Below, one piece after another: positions 32,408 to 34,373 of a stretch of 34,373 nt of DNA. Both the position numbers and the translations under genes were made by a program. The DNA comes from Rhodobacterales bacterium (GTDB lineage: Bacteria; Pseudomonadota; Alphaproteobacteria; Rhodobacterales; Rhodobacteraceae), in contig JAPLPF010000075.1 in assembly GCA_026400325.1 (NCBI GenBank), positions 1 to 34,373 of the forward strand, given 5' to 3'. Position 1 is the stretch's first letter. Every line of letters begins with the position of its first letter. The notes below the pieces were generated by a model. That model did no database searches, had not been told where the DNA came from, and saw nothing but the letters and a program-made list of their open reading frames with translations.

Positions 32408-33415
32408 ATGGACGGGTCAGGCGACGAAAAGGCAAAACCGCCGCAGGACAGGCTTGCCGACCTGCTGGCCGACGACATGGCCGCAGTCAACGTTCTTATC
32501 CGCGAGCGGATGGCGTCACGCCATGCCCCGCGCATCCCCGAGGTGACCGCCCATCTTGTCGAGGCCGGGGGCAAGCGGCTGCGTCCGATGCTGACGCTCG
32601 CGGCGGCGCGGATGCTGGGCTATGCGGGCGTGGACCATGTCAGGCTTGCCGCCACGGTAGAGTTCATTCACACCGCCACGCTTCTGCATGATGATGTGGT
32701 TGACGAAAGCCACCGTCGGCGGGGGCGGCCAACCGCCAACCTATTGTGGGACAACAAATCTTCGGTTCTGGTCGGGGACTATCTCTTTTCCCGCAGTTTT
32801 CAGTTGATGGTGGAAACCGGCAATCTGCGCGTGCTGGACATCCTGGCCAATGCCAGCGCAACCATCGCCGAAGGCGAGGTGCTGCAACTTACGGCGGCCC
32901 AGGACCTGGCGACTGACGAAGCGGTTTATCTTCAGATCATCCGCGGCAAGACGGCTGCACTTTTCTCAGCCGCGACCGAGGTTGGCGGCGTTATTGCCGG
33001 CGCATCCGAAGCCCAGGTGCGCGCACTTTGGGATTATGGCGATGCGCTGGGGGTGGCCTTCCAGATTGTCGATGACATTCTTGATTACGGCGGGCAGGAC
33101 GCGGTGATCGGCAAGAACACTGGCGACGACTTCCGAGAGCGCAAGCTGACGCTGCCGGTTATCAAGGCCGTGGCGCTGGCCGATGCCGAAGAGCGCGCGT
33201 TCTGGACGCGTGTTATCGAGCGTGGCGACCAGCGTGAAGGGGATCTGGACGCAGCACTTGCAATTCTGCGGCGACATGGATCGATCGACGCGGCGCGCAG
33301 GGAATCATTGGACTGGGCCGCGCGGGCAAAGGATGCTTTGCACAACCTGCCCGTGCATCCATTGCGGAACTTGCTATCCGAGCTTGCAGATTATGTGATC
33401 GAACGCGTTTTGTGA
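32408..33415 (+). CDS. Long-chain trans-polyprenyl diphosphate synthase (octa/decaprenyl type)
   Basis: A 335-residue prenyl elongase. Both aspartate-rich motifs are present: LLHDDVVDESHRRRGRPT near residues 93-110 and QIVDDILDYGG near 219-229. GGKRLRPML near 55-63 and GKTAALFSAATEVGG near 182-196 are further signatures. Small residues before the first motif (TATLLHDD) fit long-chain products. In this lineage it would make the decaprenyl or octaprenyl tail of ubiquinone from IPP. The ATG at 32408 has GAAGGA seven bases upstream. Confidence 0.93.
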   Translation: MDGSGDEKAKPPQDRLADLLADDMAAVNVLIRERMASRHAPRIPEVTAHLVEAGGKRLRPMLTLAAARMLGYAGVDHVRLAATVEFIHTATLLHDDVVDESHRRRGRPTANLLWDNKSSVLVGDYLFSRSFQLMVETGNLRVLDILANASATIAEGEVLQLTAAQDLATDEAVYLQIIRGKTAALFSAATEVGGVIAGASEAQVRALWDYGDALGVAFQIVDDILDYGGQDAVIGKNTGDDFRERKLTLPVIKAVALADAEERAFWTRVIERGDQREGDLDAALAILRRHGSIDAARRESLDWAARAKDALHNLPVHPLRNLLSELADYVIERVL

Positions 33416-33706
33416 GCATATTCAACGGCAAGTGATCGTGAAATGACCGGAAAGACATCACTTTTTGGTCAAAGTTTCCGTATAACTCCAGATACAAATA
33501 AGGCGTGAAGAACTGCGATGACCACCTGAGGTGCACCTGAGTCACCCCTTGAAATACGTCGGTGCAGGACTTTCATGGTAATTGGACCCGCGTGCTTTTG
33601 GCTGTCGTTCGCGAAAGCCGGCAGTCGCGCCGCCCTTTCGGGGTGACAGGCGGGGCCATGTTGAAGCAGAGCCTCGCAGTCAAGCGCGGGGAGGGAGAGT
33701 GAGGCA
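33416..33706. promoter_or_regulatory. 291-base leader of the FHA gene with a repeated CACCTGAG
   Basis: No gene is supported in this gap. CACCTGAG occurs at 33523-33530 and 33534-33541, 11 bases (one helical turn) apart, and the first copy is part of a small palindrome CACCTGAGGTG. An AT-rich stretch lies just upstream (33465-33505). The ribosome-binding region GGGAGGGAGAGTGAGG directly precedes the FHA start. Confidence 0.35.
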
Positions 33707-34373
33707 ATGCGGATCCTCGACTGGCTTTTGCGCAGAAAGCCGAAAGGCCGCCGGTCCGGCAAGTTTCGCGGCTCCGAGACCGAGCAGATCAGGGCGACCA
33801 AAGAGGCGATCGCGACGGTCGCTGCGGGCGATGGCCCCGCGGCCGGGCGCTTTCCGAAGCTTGCCGATGCCTCGCCCGAAGTTCTTACCCAGACACCTAC
33901 CAGCGCGACGGTTGCCAAGGATGGCCCGGCCCCGGCGGTAAACATCTGGGATATGGACGACAACGGCGGCACCAGTCTGCCGGGGCTGGAGCCTGTGGTG
34001 GCGGCGCCAACTGTGGTGGAACCCGGCGTTGAAGGTACTCCCCGTCGTCGTCCGACACGGACCAAGACCCGGGTCCTCGGGTTCGAGATGCAACCTGCGT
34101 CAGTCGTTCCGCTGTTCGACGAAGGCCGCATGGACGACCTTGGTGAAGCAGGCGACAAGGCCGGCGTCGTGATGTATCCGACCGGCTGGCTGGTTATTGC
34201 CTCGGGTCCTGGACGGGGTGCAGCGTTCCCTGTGACCCAGGGTGTTTCGCAGATTGGCCGTGGGTCTGACCAGACGGTTGCGCTGGATTTCGGGGACATG
34301 GCGATTTCGCGTCAGAACCACGCGGCGGTGGCCTATGACGGGTCGACGCATCAGTTTCACATCGGTCACGGCG
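33707..34373 (+). CDS. FHA-domain protein, N-terminal part, cut by the window edge
   Basis: 222 codons are visible from the ATG at 33707 (very strong upstream GGGAGGGAGAGTGAGG) and the frame is still open at the end. The start MRILDWLLRRKPKGRRSGKF is basic; residues about 50-145 are proline/alanine-rich and probably disordered, with an RRRPTRTKTRVLGFEMQP segment. From about 155 (VVMYPTGWLVIASGPGRGAAFPV) an FHA domain begins, with the phosphothreonine-binding signature QIGRGSDQTVALD and MAISRQNHAAVAYD near 182-210. FHA domains bind phosphothreonine peptides and often pair with Hanks kinases. The rest of the gene and its neighbours are not visible. Confidence 0.87.
   Translation, partial: MRILDWLLRRKPKGRRSGKFRGSETEQIRATKEAIATVAAGDGPAAGRFPKLADASPEVLTQTPTSATVAKDGPAPAVNIWDMDDNGGTSLPGLEPVVAAPTVVEPGVEGTPRRRPTRTKTRVLGFEMQPASVVPLFDEGRMDDLGEAGDKAGVVMYPTGWLVIASGPGRGAAFPVTQGVSQIGRGSDQTVALDFGDMAISRQNHAAVAYDGSTHQFHIGHG

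Noticed and set aside
1-34373. tRNA, rRNA, CRISPR, insertion sequences, prophage or integrative elements
   Set aside because: No T-loop-like motif outside genes, no regularly spaced repeats, no transposase or integrase frame and no visible shift in base composition.
15591-34373. Kinase (15591-16607) and FHA protein (33707 onward) as one signalling or type VI secretion system
   Set aside because: They are 17 kb apart, with housekeeping genes between them and no secretion or phosphatase genes in the window; partnership would be speculation.

Overview
The window looks like an ordinary chromosomal segment of a high-GC alphaproteobacterium, most likely a member of the Rhodobacteraceae (Rhodobacter, Paracoccus and Roseobacter relatives). 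This rests on the mix of families: a DmdC-like acyl-CoA dehydrogenase, a DUF1013/TrcR regulator, COQ9, a UbiH/COQ6-type hydroxylase, a long-chain polyprenyl diphosphate synthase, a PhaA/PhaB pair and a Tat-exported PhoX-family protein. I find no tRNA, rRNA, CRISPR array, transposase, integrase or phage gene. Coding density is high and no gap exceeds 300 bases. Both edges cut genes: an acyl-CoA dehydrogenase on the left and an FHA-domain protein on the right.

Layout, left to right. 1-2962: acyl-CoA dehydrogenase (partial, -), Sua5 tRNA threonylcarbamoylation enzyme (+), glutathione transferase (-, TTG start), MscL channel (+). 3006-5167: an isolated two-gene sugar cassette (RmlC-like cupin then Gfo/Idh/MocA dehydrogenase, -) and a broken ferric-reductase-like membrane gene (-). 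5355-9188: alanine dehydrogenase (-), PhoX-family protein (+) and an Lrp/AsnC regulator (+). 9244-12387: nucleotide-sugar epimerase (-), ribosomal protein S21 (-), COQ9 and quinone oxidoreductase (+). 12668-16607: RNase T2 (-), TrcR/DUF1013 (+), a SphA/MetA-type outer membrane barrel (+) and a Hanks-type kinase (-). 16890-22464: FtsK and a DapC-like aminotransferase as one unit (-), then an amidase (-). 22544-26967: UbiH-like hydroxylase (+), then CDGSH protein, Trm112, LON-domain protein, thioredoxin/YbbN and Tag glycosylase, all on the minus strand. 27087-30124: EAL protein, phaA, phaB (+). 30256-34373: EamA transporter (+), YdcH-like small protein (-), TrmN6-like methyltransferase and DUF2007 protein (-), polyprenyl synthase (+), FHA protein (+, partial).

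Shared themes: ubiquinone formation (polyprenyl synthase, UbiH-like hydroxylase, COQ9) scattered over three loci; polyhydroxybutyrate precursor supply (phaA-phaB); division and cell cycle (FtsK, TrcR); protein quality control (YbbN, LON domain, Trm112).

No clearly new multi-gene system is visible. The most interesting signals are: a small internal deletion plus frameshift in the ferric-reductase-like gene; a pair of exact 11-base repeats in that gene's promoter; a perfect dyad in front of the Lrp gene; a TrcR reading frame that runs through its own terminator-like hairpin; a kinase whose HRD arginine is replaced by cysteine; and a two-CDGSH protein whose cluster motifs are encoded by almost identical DNA.
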